52,049 nucleotides of DNA from an uncultured Flavobacteriaceae bacterium (GTDB taxonomy: Bacteria > Bacteroidota > Bacteroidia > Flavobacteriales > Flavobacteriaceae): the NCBI GenBank assembly GCA_905479745.1, contig CAJQNO010000081.1, positions 1-52,049 on the forward strand. Reading direction: 5' to 3'. Under the pieces are notes generated by a model, which did no database searches, was not told the origin of the DNA, and was given only the letters and a program-made list of their open reading frames with translations. Positions 9,671 to 18,319 of this stretch are shown here, piece after piece; position 1 is the stretch's first letter; the number at the start of each line of letters is the position of its first letter. The translations under genes were made by a program, and so were the position numbers.

Positions 9671-10266
9671 TCGTTCCTTTTAAATTGTTCCAATGTCTTA
9701 TAAAAGTCCTCTTGAACAGGTCTGTTTTCAGGTATGGATCTAAGTGGTTCCACTTCTCTTAAACTTGCATGGCAATCTGTAGGCAGCTGCTGATACAATC
9801 GGGTTCCGGCAGTTTTCCATTCGATCATTTCATCCGAAACTTCTTTAATTGCCTTCGCCGGGTTTCCAACGATCAGCTGCCTCTTTACAAATTTCGATTC
9901 GGCCTTCACAAAACTCATAGCACCTACAATACATTCATCTCCTATTTCGGAATCATCCATAATAACACTATTCATTCCCACCAGGCAATTCCTACCCAGG
10001 TTAGCGCCGTGAATTACAGCACCATGTCCCACGTGAGCTCCTTCTTTCAATACTATGCTCTTCCCGGGAAACATATGCACCGTACAATTCTCCTGAACAT
10101 TCACCCCGTCTTCTAATACGATCTCACCCCAATCCCCGCGGATGGCTGCTCCCGGGCCGATATAACAGTTCCTTCCAATGATAACGTTCCCGGTAACGGC
10201 CGCCAGCGGATGCACGAAACTGGATTCGTGTATTACTGGTATATGTCCTTTGAAACTGTATATCAT
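9667..10266 (-). CDS. paaY: PaaY-type hexapeptide-repeat thioesterase/carbonic anhydrase-like
   Basis: A 199-residue left-handed beta-helix protein of the gamma-carbonic-anhydrase/PaaY family, with hexapeptide repeats from about residue 14 to 125. The metal-ligand histidines appear in VHMFPGKS, VGHGAVIHG and nearby. In other bacteria PaaY is a thioesterase that removes dead-end ring-derived CoA esters of the phenylacetate pathway. Length (196-200) and the C-terminal tail fit PaaY better than a generic carbonic anhydrase. It lies 23 bases after the hydratase gene and overlaps E2 by four bases. Confidence 0.85.
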   Translation of the reverse strand: MIYSFKGHIPVIHESSFVHPLAAVTGNVIIGRNCYIGPGAAIRGDWGEIVLEDGVNVQENCTVHMFPGKSIVLKEGAHVGHGAVIHGANLGRNCLVGMNSVIMDDSEIGDECIVGAMSFVKAESKFVKRQLIVGNPAKAIKEVSDEMIEWKTAGTRLYQQLPTDCHASLREVEPLRSIPENRPVQEDFYKTLEQFKRNE

Positions 10267-10289
10267 TAGTAATTCCTGGTATTAGAGGG

Positions 10290-11042
10290 TTATTTAAATC
10301 TTTTTAATGTTTCTTTTGTAAATTCTGAAAGCACCAGCCTTCCGCTAATCGCTGCCCGTTCGGCCAAAAGCTCATCCCAGTCTTCAGTGCCTTTCCAAAA
10401 AACTGCCTTCATTTCCTTCATAGCATCAGGGTTATACGTGCAAAGTTGTTCGGCAAAATTTTGTACAGCCTCATCCAGCTTTTCGGTGGACTCGAACACC
10501 TGGGCATACAATCCTTTTTGCCGGGCCCATTCTGCATCGTAAAAACTGTTGGCATCGATCGCTATTTGAGACATCCCGCTCAATCCTAATTTTCGCTCTA
10601 CTGCAGGCCCCACCACAAACGGCCCTATCCCAACGTTCAACTCACTCAACTTGATAGAGGCAAATTTTGTGGCCATACAAAAATCGGTTGCCGAAGCCAC
10701 ACCTACGCCTCCACCAACGGTCTTACCTTGTATACGACCTATAATGAACTTAGGGCATTTGCGCATAGCGTTTATTACATTGGCGAAACCACTAAAGAAG
10801 ATTCGTCCCGTTTCGGCATCATTGATATTAATTAGTTCCTTGAAACTGGCACCTGCGCAAAAAGTTCGGTCACCTCCACTTTTTAAAACGATTACTTTCA
10901 CCTTATCGTTTGCTCCCGCCCCGCTTATGGTATCTGCCAATTTTGCCAGCAGATCCCCTGGCAAGCTGTTATGAGCCGGATGAAAGAATTCGATGGTTGA
11001 AATTCCGTTGTTTATATCTTCTTTTACGTATGGTGCGGTCAT
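10290..11042 (-). CDS. Enoyl-CoA hydratase/isomerase family protein (PaaF candidate)
   Basis: A 250-residue crotonase-fold protein. The oxyanion-hole region is CAGASFKEL and the second is KTVGGGVGVAS. The first crotonase catalytic glutamate is kept (KLSELNVGIGP), but the second position aligns with glutamine in GMSQIAID, so hydratase chemistry may be altered. The phenylacetate pathway needs a 2,3-dehydroadipyl-CoA hydratase (PaaF). PaaG is encoded separately at 17028, so this is the natural candidate. The family is too broad for certainty. It is tightly packed between paaZ (12 bases) and paaY (23 bases). Confidence 0.75.
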   Translation of the reverse strand: MTAPYVKEDINNGISTIEFFHPAHNSLPGDLLAKLADTISGAGANDKVKVIVLKSGGDRTFCAGASFKELININDAETGRIFFSGFANVINAMRKCPKFIIGRIQGKTVGGGVGVASATDFCMATKFASIKLSELNVGIGPFVVGPAVERKLGLSGMSQIAIDANSFYDAEWARQKGLYAQVFESTEKLDEAVQNFAEQLCTYNPDAMKEMKAVFWKGTEDWDELLAERAAISGRLVLSEFTKETLKRFK

Positions 11043-11054
11043 AAAAAATTAGAT

Positions 11055-13550
11055 TTAGATCAGGTCAAATTGTTCGAAATGATGATTCAGGTGCTTACGT
11101 TCCATTAAGTACCATTCAAATCTGTTCAATTCTCCAAAGACAACATTCTTTGTTCGCGCATCGGGATTCGCTTTAAAATATTCTAAATATTCCTGTCTTG
11201 CTTCCTTGAATTTAGCTTTGGCAGTCTCGAGGTCCGGATGTCTTAATTGGTGCATCGCAGACTTCTCGCGTAATGGGAAATCGTATCCCCGAGGCATTTT
11301 TTCGTAATTATAAAGGGTGGCATGTACTTTTTCCAGGATCTTATCGGGAGTGCTTATCTCGAAATCCTGGATCTCTCCCGATGCTATCCTGTAGGTATAT
11401 TCCAAATGTTCTACCATTTGCTGAGGATTTAGATCCCCCCATTTAGGTTTCGATTCTTCAGAAAGCTTATCGAGGCATTCATCTATTTTTTCGGTGGTCA
11501 TTTCAACAAAGGTGGTTTGTTTCTTCTGAACCATGGTAAGTACGGTTACAATGGCCACCAACTCATCATCTGCATCGAAAACCTCCCCGTACCACTTCAC
11601 GATACCGCTGGGAAGCTCGGTTCCCCGCTGATCGCGATCGATCTTTTGCTTACAGGTAAGTCGCACATAGATCGTATCATTGTGATAGATCGGGCGTAGG
11701 AACCTACAGTCCTCTAATCCGTAGTTCGCTGCAACAGGACCTTTATTTGGGTAAACAAACAAACCTGCAGCAGCGGCTAGAAGGAAATAACCATGAGCGG
11801 TCCTTTTTTCGAAGATACTGCCATCCAGGGAAGTGATATCTGTATGGGCATAAAAATGATCCCAGGTTAAGTTGGCAAAATTAACGATATCACCATCTGT
11901 GATCGTTCGTTTGTGTGTTTTCAATGACATGCCGGGTTCTATATCCTCCCAATGATATTTAAAGGGATGTTGTTCGGCTTCCTTGTAGGCGCCTTTGGGC
12001 TGATATATCCCGGTTACCTCCGTAAGCGTGGTGGGTGTTCCCTGTACTGCACATCGCTGTAAGTAATGCTTTACTCCACGCATACCTCCCATTTCCTCGC
12101 CGCCACCGGCTCTACCGGGTCCGCCGTGAATAAGGGTAGGTAAAGGAGAGCCATGGCCCGTACTTAATCGTGCGTTCTCCCTGTTCAGTACTAATATTCT
12201 ACCGTGATGAGATGCCGCGCCAATCACATATTCCTTTGCTATCTTATCGTCGAAAGTTGCTATGGAGGAAACCAGAGATCCTTTCCCCATCTGTGCCAAA
12301 GTAATCGCCTCATTAAGATCTTTATAAGGCATTAACGTACTTACGGGACCAAAGGCTTCTATCACATGGGCAGCCTCATTCTTGAAAGGATCGTTCTCCC
12401 GCAGTAAAATTGGTTTTAGGAACGCACCTTTCTCAGCATCGGCGCCAATCGTTTCCACATTTTCCAGGTCCCCATATACTATCTCGGCCGTAGAGGCTAT
12501 CTTCCCCACCTGTTCTTTTACAGATTGTCGCTGTGCGTCGCTCACTAGAGCACCCATACGCACTTCCTGTAATCTGGGGTCTCCTATTGTTACCTTATCC
12601 AATTGTTTTCCCAACTCGATCTGCACATCTTCCATTAATTTTTCAGGAACGATAATTCGGCGGATCGCGGTACATTTCTGACCCGCTTTTACGGTCATTT
12701 CTTTTCTCACTTCCTTGATAAATAGATCGAATTCCGGAGTGCCGGGGACGGCGTCTTCGCCTAAAACAGATGCATTCAAAGAATCTGCCTCCATGGTGAA
12801 CGGTACAGCTTCCTCTATGATCTGTGGGTGGTTCTTTAGTTTTCGTCCTGTACTTGCCGACCCTGTAAAGGTTACCACATCCTGGGATTGGACAGTATCC
12901 AGGATATTTCGTGCGGTGCCGCTAATAAGCTGTAGAGATCCTTCAGGAAGAATTCCGGAAGCAACAATTTCTTTAACTACTGCTTCGGTTAAGTATGCTG
13001 TCTGAGGTGCAGGAAGTACAACTGCCGGCATCCCTGCCATCCAGTTTACGGCGCATTTCTCTAACATGCCCCACACCGGGAAATTAAATGCATTGATGTG
13101 TACTACTACCCCTTGCCTTGGCACCATGATATGATGTGCCATAAAGCGACCTCCTCGGGAAAGGTCGATAGGTTCTCCTTCTACATGATAAGACTGATTG
13201 GGAAACAATTTCCTCAAAGAGGCATTGGCAAAAAGGTTTCCGAAGCCACCTTCAATATCGATCCAGCTATCTACTTTGGTAGCGCCAGTACGATAGCTTA
13301 GTTCGTAGAATTGATCTTTTTTCTTAGTGAGATATAAGGCCAGTTTTTTCAGCATTAACCCTCGCTGTTGAAAAGTCATTTTCCTAAGTGTGTCTCCTTT
13401 TTCCCTTCCATACTGAAGAATGGATGGGATATCCAGGCCTTCCACCGTTACGGAAGTGAACTGTTCTCCGGTTACCGAATCGAATATAGGAGAACCGTCA
13501 CCAGTCCCGTCTATCCATTTTCCCGTAACATAATGTTGTGTTTTATTCAT
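11055..13550 (-). CDS. paaZ: PaaZ ring-opening enzyme with extra C-terminal DinB-like domain
   Basis: PaaZ hydrolyses oxepin-CoA with its MaoC-type hydratase domain and oxidises the resulting aldehyde with NADP+. Residues 1-520 are the aldehyde dehydrogenase, with E254 (FTMEADSLNA) and nucleophile C293 (GQKCTAIRR). Residues 530-678 are the hydratase, with D564 and H569 in WDHFYAHTD. Canonical PaaZ ends near residue 680, but this one has 831 residues. The extra 150 form a helical domain with H715 (MVEHLEY) and H820/H823/H824 (MERKHLNHHFEQ), resembling DinB/DUF1569 four-helix metal-binding domains. I prefer the ATG at 13550 to the in-frame TTG at 13559. It lies 27 bases after the SDR gene. Confidence 0.93.
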   Translation of the reverse strand: MNKTQHYVTGKWIDGTGDGSPIFDSVTGEQFTSVTVEGLDIPSILQYGREKGDTLRKMTFQQRGLMLKKLALYLTKKKDQFYELSYRTGATKVDSWIDIEGGFGNLFANASLRKLFPNQSYHVEGEPIDLSRGGRFMAHHIMVPRQGVVVHINAFNFPVWGMLEKCAVNWMAGMPAVVLPAPQTAYLTEAVVKEIVASGILPEGSLQLISGTARNILDTVQSQDVVTFTGSASTGRKLKNHPQIIEEAVPFTMEADSLNASVLGEDAVPGTPEFDLFIKEVRKEMTVKAGQKCTAIRRIIVPEKLMEDVQIELGKQLDKVTIGDPRLQEVRMGALVSDAQRQSVKEQVGKIASTAEIVYGDLENVETIGADAEKGAFLKPILLRENDPFKNEAAHVIEAFGPVSTLMPYKDLNEAITLAQMGKGSLVSSIATFDDKIAKEYVIGAASHHGRILVLNRENARLSTGHGSPLPTLIHGGPGRAGGGEEMGGMRGVKHYLQRCAVQGTPTTLTEVTGIYQPKGAYKEAEQHPFKYHWEDIEPGMSLKTHKRTITDGDIVNFANLTWDHFYAHTDITSLDGSIFEKRTAHGYFLLAAAAGLFVYPNKGPVAANYGLEDCRFLRPIYHNDTIYVRLTCKQKIDRDQRGTELPSGIVKWYGEVFDADDELVAIVTVLTMVQKKQTTFVEMTTEKIDECLDKLSEESKPKWGDLNPQQMVEHLEYTYRIASGEIQDFEISTPDKILEKVHATLYNYEKMPRGYDFPLREKSAMHQLRHPDLETAKAKFKEARQEYLEYFKANPDARTKNVVFGELNRFEWYLMERKHLNHHFEQFDLI

Positions 13551-13577
13551 TTTTTCCAATACTTTGCTCAGTTCTAC

Positions 13578-14177
13578 TTATGCTATCACGCGTATCACCT
13601 GTCCGTTTATTTTGCCTTCCACACTTTTAATATATCCATTCACTACTTTATTCATAGCCACCGGGTTATGACCCGGGAAGTAATCTTTATATTTTTCATA
13701 GGCATCCTCTACTAAACCGGCCGAAACCGCATTCACCCTAACATTATCAAGTTCAAGAACCACAGCTTTAACAAAGCTATGGATGGCCCCATTTACCATA
13801 GCCGCACTTGTGGTCATTTCAACCGGGTCGTCTGCCAGGATACCCGTAGTTAATGTTATGGATCCTCCGGGGTTGATAAATTCCTTTCCAACCTTAACCA
13901 GGTTTACCTGTCCCATTAATTTGCTTTTAATTCCTATATAGAAATCTTCTTCACTTAAATTCTCGAAAAGATCCCACTTAGCTTCACCGGCAATGCAAAC
14001 TGCAGCATCTACTTTTCCAACCGATTCGAACATGCGACGAATCGATTCCATATCGGCAATATCGACCGTAACATCACCCGATTTTCTACCGGCGATGATC
14101 ACTTCATGCTTTTCGGCCAAATGTGAAGTGACGGTGCGCCCTATAGTTCCGTTCCCACCTATAATTAGTATTCTCAT
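13578..14177 (-). CDS. Small short-chain dehydrogenase lacking the catalytic Tyr/Lys
   Basis: A 199-residue Rossmann protein with a clear nucleotide-binding start (GGNGTIG, residues 7-13) and a second-strand AGRKSGD that suggests NADP. The region where normal SDRs have YxxxK reads TSAAMVNGAIHS, with neither the tyrosine nor the lysine, though the following helix and VRVNAVSAGLV motif are well kept. It is shorter than the usual 240-250 residues. The gene lies 3 bases after paaJ and 27 before paaZ, so it belongs to the operon. The role is unknown: an atypical reductase or a binding protein. Confidence 0.8.
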   Translation of the reverse strand: MRILIIGGNGTIGRTVTSHLAEKHEVIIAGRKSGDVTVDIADMESIRRMFESVGKVDAAVCIAGEAKWDLFENLSEEDFYIGIKSKLMGQVNLVKVGKEFINPGGSITLTTGILADDPVEMTTSAAMVNGAIHSFVKAVVLELDNVRVNAVSAGLVEDAYEKYKDYFPGHNPVAMNKVVNGYIKSVEGKINGQVIRVIA

Positions 14178-14180
14178 TTA

Positions 14181-15392
14181 TTACAAATTTGGGTTTTCAA
14201 TGATCGCTGCATACCCTTGGCCTACACCTACACACATAGTGATCAAGGCATATCGTTTGTTCTGTTGTTGCAATTCCAGCGCGGCAGAATAGGCTATCCG
14301 AGCTCCGGTTACGCCCAGGGGATGTCCAATAGCGATGGAACCACCGTTAGGATTGATCCTGGGATCGTCGTCTGCCAGACCCCATTCTCTAATGCATGCA
14401 AGGGCTTGAGACGCAAATGCTTCATTTAATTCGATAACATCTATATCGTCCATGGATAATCCTGCTTTGGCAAGTGCTTTGTTCGAAGCCTCAACGGGTC
14501 CAATACCCATGATCCTGGGCTCGACGCCAACAACCGCAGAACTCACGATCCTCGCAAGGGGCTTGAGATCGTATTTTTTTAAGGCTTCTTCGGAAGCAAT
14601 GATGGTCGCAGCAGCACCGTCGTTCAGGCCCGAACTATTTCCTGCAGTCACACTGCCATCTTTTTTGAACGCTGGTCTCAGTTTCGCCAGAATTTCTTTG
14701 GTAGTTGTAGGTTTCACAAATTCATCTTCAGAAAAGATTATGGGATCCTTTTTACGCTGCGGGATCACCACATCTACTATCTCCATGCCCAACCTCCCGT
14801 TTTGTTGCGCTTTTGTCGCTTTCATCTGGCTCCAATAGGCAAATGCATCCTGATCTTCACGAGTGATCTTGTATTTTTCTACCAGGTTCTCAGCAGTATT
14901 TCCCATGCCGTCGGTTCCGTATAGCTCGTGCATCTTTGCGTTCACAAAGCGCCAACCAAAACTGGAATCGTACATCTTGGCATCGTTACCATAGGCGGAT
15001 GACGGTTTCGCGATCACATAAGGTCCGCGTGTCATGTTTTCCACACCTCCCGCAATGAATAGATCACCATCTCCTGCTTTAATCGCTCTGTTGGCGTGAA
15101 TAATAGCTGAGAGCCCGCTGCTGCACAGTCTGTTGACTGTTTCACCGGGAACGGTGAATGGCAGTCCTGCCAGCAGCAGCGCCATACGAGCAACATTCCT
15201 GTTATCTTCCCCCGCCTGATTCGCACATCCCATGATCACATCGTCATAATCTTCCTTAGGAATATTGGGGTTCCTTTTGGTAACTTCCTCAATTACCAGG
15301 GCCCCCAGATCGTCCGTTCTTACCTGGCTAAGGGTACCTTTGTAATTCCCTATAGGGGTCCTAATTCCGTCGATTATAAATGCATCTTTCAT
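14181..15392 (-). CDS. paaJ: 3-oxoadipyl-CoA thiolase (PaaJ type)
   Basis: A 403-residue type II thiolase that cleaves 3-oxoadipyl-CoA to succinyl-CoA and acetyl-CoA, and in the paa pathway probably also the earlier C8 intermediate. The acyl-accepting cysteine is C90 (VNRLCSSGLSA), with C-terminal GGSIAIGHPLG histidine and MCVGVGQG cysteine. I start at the ATG at 15392, giving the standard length; the upstream extension from 15437 has no family similarity. A 65-base gap to paaI is the largest in the operon, and an internal promoter there cannot be excluded although no TAnnTTTG is obvious. Confidence 0.92.
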   Translation of the reverse strand: MKDAFIIDGIRTPIGNYKGTLSQVRTDDLGALVIEEVTKRNPNIPKEDYDDVIMGCANQAGEDNRNVARMALLLAGLPFTVPGETVNRLCSSGLSAIIHANRAIKAGDGDLFIAGGVENMTRGPYVIAKPSSAYGNDAKMYDSSFGWRFVNAKMHELYGTDGMGNTAENLVEKYKITREDQDAFAYWSQMKATKAQQNGRLGMEIVDVVIPQRKKDPIIFSEDEFVKPTTTKEILAKLRPAFKKDGSVTAGNSSGLNDGAAATIIASEEALKKYDLKPLARIVSSAVVGVEPRIMGIGPVEASNKALAKAGLSMDDIDVIELNEAFASQALACIREWGLADDDPRINPNGGSIAIGHPLGVTGARIAYSAALELQQQNKRYALITMCVGVGQGYAAIIENPNL

Positions 15393-15457
15393 TCGTTCAA
15401 TTTTTCTTTGCCCACCGCTATTTGGACGGCTTATCATTATAGGGCTTTATTTCAGTT

Positions 15458-15865
15458 TTACTCCCAGTCTTTAGCTGTTCTGTAGACCACTCCTTTAAAA
15501 AGTGCGACCATTTCATCACCTCTTTTTACTTCAATAACATTAAAGCCTAATTTAGTTTTTGTCACGTCGATCACAGCTTCTGCGACCAGATAATCTCCGG
15601 CTTCCACGGTCTCGATATGGTTAATAGATGTCTCTATGGAAACCGCAAATTTTCCATGGGTGTTGGCAGCAAAACCAAAGGCAGTATCGGCAAGCGAGTA
15701 TGTAATTCCGCCATGTGCCTTACCCATGCTATTTAGCATCTCCTCCCGCACGGTCATGGCCACTTTACATCTTCCTATCTCACACTCCAGGATCTCTATA
15801 CCCAACCAGCTACTGAACGGGTCCAGAGTTAGCATCTTATAGGGTATGGATGTTCCTTTCTTCAT
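15458..15865 (-). CDS. paaI: Phenylacetyl-CoA-pathway thioesterase PaaI
   Basis: A 135-residue hotdog-fold thioesterase. The HGG motif (KAHGGITY) and the aspartate in SLADTAFGFA are the family's catalytic features. PaaI releases CoA from ring-hydroxylated phenylacetyl-CoA dead-end products and so protects the CoA pool. Length is typical (about 135-150). It starts one base after the end of paaH. Confidence 0.92.
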   Translation of the reverse strand: MKKGTSIPYKMLTLDPFSSWLGIEILECEIGRCKVAMTVREEMLNSMGKAHGGITYSLADTAFGFAANTHGKFAVSIETSINHIETVEAGDYLVAEAVIDVTKTKLGFNVIEVKRGDEMVALFKGVVYRTAKDWE

Positions 15866-15866
15866 C

Positions 15867-17027
15867 TTAAAAAAAAGTATTTTGTTCTTTATTCATTCGG
15901 CGTAAAAGCGGACTGCATCTGTACCGGTCCTCTCTGTATTCCTCGTATAAAGCATCCAGCTTCATTACGCACCAGTCTATACTTTTCTCGTCTGCCCAGG
16001 CCAGTAAGCCTTTTGGGTAATTCACGCCCTTGGTCATAGCATTATCTATATCCTCGGCCGACGCTATGTTCCAGAACAATGCGTCCGCGGCTTCATTGAT
16101 AAGCATTACAAGTACCCGATCGAAAATTTTCTGGGCAAGACCAACATCCTCATTTGGCTTAGGATTTACTGCACCTTCTTTATAATTATAATATCCCTTT
16201 CCAGTTTTTCGTCCCAGAAAACCGGCTTCACTCAATCGTTTCTGTGTAAAGGACGGTTTGTACCTCGGATCGTAATAAAAGGCTTCGAAGACAGTCTCTG
16301 TAACAGTATAATTGATATCATTTCCTATAAAATCCATTAATTCAAAAGGACCCATTCTAAACCCTCCCAGTGATCGCATAGCCCAATCAATGGTCGCAAA
16401 ATCTGCGATTCCTTCTTCATAGATGCGGAGGGATTCACCATAAAATGGTCTGGCTACTCGGTTTACGATAAATCCGGGGGTGTCCTTGGTTACCGCTATA
16501 GTCTTACCCCAGTTGCTAATATTTTTAATGGTGTTTTTTAAAGTTTTTTCTGAAGTCTGTACCGCAGGAATCACCTCTACCAGCTTCATGAGCGGCGCGG
16601 GATTAAAAAAATGAATCCCGATACATCGCTTTGGATTATCGAGGGAAGATGCAATAGACGCAATGGAAAGCGAAGAGGTATTAGTAGCAATGATGGCATC
16701 TTTGGCGACTATCTTTTGTAGTTTCTGAAATAACTCTTTCTTGATCTGCAAATCTTCGATGATCGCTTCGATGATCAGTTCCGAATTCGACAAACTTTCA
16801 AGACTGCTTACATACTTTATATTACCACGGATCCTCGACTTTTCACTCTCGTCTATCCGGCCTTTTTCGATCAACCTGTTTAGTATTTTCTCCAGGGAAT
16901 CCTCAGCTTTTCTCAGGGCATCCGGATTAGCGTCATAGATACACACCATACACCCAGCCGTTGCTGCAACCTGTGCGATACCATTACCCATAGTACCAGA
17001 GCCTATTATACCTACCGTTTCGATCAT
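15867..17027 (-). CDS. paaH: 3-hydroxyacyl-CoA dehydrogenase (PaaH type)
   Basis: A 386-residue NAD-dependent dehydrogenase that oxidises 3-hydroxyadipyl-CoA to 3-oxoadipyl-CoA. The Rossmann motif is IIGSGTMGNGIAQ near the N-terminus, followed by ATNTSSLSI and the catalytic HFFNPAPLMKLVEV stretch. The C-terminal 3HCDH domain is at about residues 187-280 (PGFIVNRVARPF to GKGYYNY), with a second, shorter copy after it (YPKGLLAWADE). This is longer than single-domain HBDs (about 285) and shorter than E. coli PaaH (475). It abuts paaG with no gap. Confidence 0.92.
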   Translation of the reverse strand: MIETVGIIGSGTMGNGIAQVAATAGCMVCIYDANPDALRKAEDSLEKILNRLIEKGRIDESEKSRIRGNIKYVSSLESLSNSELIIEAIIEDLQIKKELFQKLQKIVAKDAIIATNTSSLSIASIASSLDNPKRCIGIHFFNPAPLMKLVEVIPAVQTSEKTLKNTIKNISNWGKTIAVTKDTPGFIVNRVARPFYGESLRIYEEGIADFATIDWAMRSLGGFRMGPFELMDFIGNDINYTVTETVFEAFYYDPRYKPSFTQKRLSEAGFLGRKTGKGYYNYKEGAVNPKPNEDVGLAQKIFDRVLVMLINEAADALFWNIASAEDIDNAMTKGVNYPKGLLAWADEKSIDWCVMKLDALYEEYREDRYRCSPLLRRMNKEQNTFF

Positions 17028-17810
17028 TTAATTTCCTTTAAATTTTGGCTTGCGCTTTTCCACAAAGGCTGCCACACCCTCGGCATAGTCATCAGTTTGG
17101 GCCGACGCAATTTGCAATTTAGATTCCATCGATAATTGTTCTTCTAAGGTGTTTTCCATAGAAGCATTGAGTAATTGCTTAGTGTAGCCCAGAGCTTTTG
17201 TAGGCATCATTGCAAGTGTTGATGAAATTTCCTTAATGGTTTCAGAAAAACTATCCTGTGACACTACCTTGTAAACCATCCCCAATCGTTCTGCTTCTTC
17301 GGCACTTACTTTATCGCCTAACATCATTAGGGCAGATGCTTTCTGAAATCCAATCAGCCGGGGTAAAAAGAAAGTTCCGGCGCTATCCGGAACCAAACCA
17401 ATTTTGCTAAACGCCTGAATAAAAGCAGCGCCTTCAACCGCAATAACGATATCACAGGCTAGTGCGATATTAGCACCGGCTCCTGCTGCCACCCCATTCA
17501 CGGCTGCAATGATGGGTTTATTTATCGCACGAATTCTCTTAATAATGGGATTGTAATGTTCCTCCAGGATCTTCCTGAATCCTGGGTTCAATTCTGGAGA
17601 AGTCACTTCTTTTAGGTCTTGTCCGGCACAAAATGCCTTTCCATTCCCAGTGATCACAATGGCGCGGATGTTTTGATCGGCTTCACATTGGTCGAGTTCA
17701 GATTGAAATAAGAGTGCCATCTCACGGTTAAAACTGTTAAAAACCTCAGGTCTGTTAAGTCTTAACCAGGCTACTCCATTTTCTATTTCTTTCTGAATAT
17801 ACGTACTCAT
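17028..17810 (-). CDS. paaG: Ring-epoxide isomerase PaaG
   Basis: A 260-residue crotonase-fold isomerase that turns the phenylacetyl-CoA 1,2-epoxide into oxepin-CoA and also shifts double bonds in a later C8 intermediate. The isomerase aspartate is visible in GLVPDSAGTFFLPRLIG, and the hydratase glutamate positions are absent, which separates it from the hydratase at 10290. The oxyanion-hole segment CAGQDLKEV is intact. It lies 4 bases after paaD and directly before paaH. Confidence 0.92.
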   Translation of the reverse strand: MSTYIQKEIENGVAWLRLNRPEVFNSFNREMALLFQSELDQCEADQNIRAIVITGNGKAFCAGQDLKEVTSPELNPGFRKILEEHYNPIIKRIRAINKPIIAAVNGVAAGAGANIALACDIVIAVEGAAFIQAFSKIGLVPDSAGTFFLPRLIGFQKASALMMLGDKVSAEEAERLGMVYKVVSQDSFSETIKEISSTLAMMPTKALGYTKQLLNASMENTLEEQLSMESKLQIASAQTDDYAEGVAAFVEKRKPKFKGN

Positions 17811-17814
17811 ATTT

Positions 17815-18315
17815 TTACTTTAAACATTTAAAATAATCGAACGGCTCCATACAATCTTCACATTGAAAAAGAGCTTTACAGGCGGTGGAACCAAATTGAC
17901 TCACAAGTCGTGTATGGGTACTTCCACAGTTGGTGCATTTCACCAGAGGTTTATTTCCCAGCAAAGCCTCCTTGTCTGCAGTCTCTTCTAACGGTGCAGC
18001 AATCCCATAGGCTTCCATTTTACGTTTTCCCTCTTCGCTGATCCAGTCTGTAGACCAGGCCGGGGCCAAAACCAATGTTATTTCTGCCTCCATCCCTTTC
18101 TTTAAAAAAGCGGCCTTGAGATCATCGCCTATCACGTCCATGGCCGGGCATCCGGAGTAGGTAGGCGTAAGTTTTATCAATACCTTCCCGTTTCTTATTA
18201 CCGCTTCTCTAATAACACCCAGATCCAGCACCGTTAGCACCGGGATCTCAGGGTCTGCCACCTCCTCCAGGATTGGTATGAGTTCTGCGTCGATATTGGG
18301 GTGCAGGTCGATCAT
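17815..18315 (-). CDS. paaD: Phenylacetyl-CoA epoxidase maturation subunit PaaD
   Basis: A 166-residue protein with an N-terminal MIP18/DUF59 domain (EEVADPEIPVLTVLDLGVIR; catalytic-type cysteine in YSGCPAMDVI) and a C-terminal zinc-ribbon-like segment with four cysteines (CTNCGS ... CEDCMEPF). PaaD is needed for an active epoxidase, probably by helping iron or Fe-S assembly. Length matches the family. It lies 4 bases after paaC. Confidence 0.95.
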   Translation of the reverse strand: MIDLHPNIDAELIPILEEVADPEIPVLTVLDLGVIREAVIRNGKVLIKLTPTYSGCPAMDVIGDDLKAAFLKKGMEAEITLVLAPAWSTDWISEEGKRKMEAYGIAAPLEETADKEALLGNKPLVKCTNCGSTHTRLVSQFGSTACKALFQCEDCMEPFDYFKCLK

Positions 18316-18319
18316 CGTA

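Noticed and set aside
15390-15437. Upstream start of paaJ at 15437
   Set aside because: The extra 15 residues do not match thiolases, whereas the ATG at 15392 gives the standard length and N-terminus.
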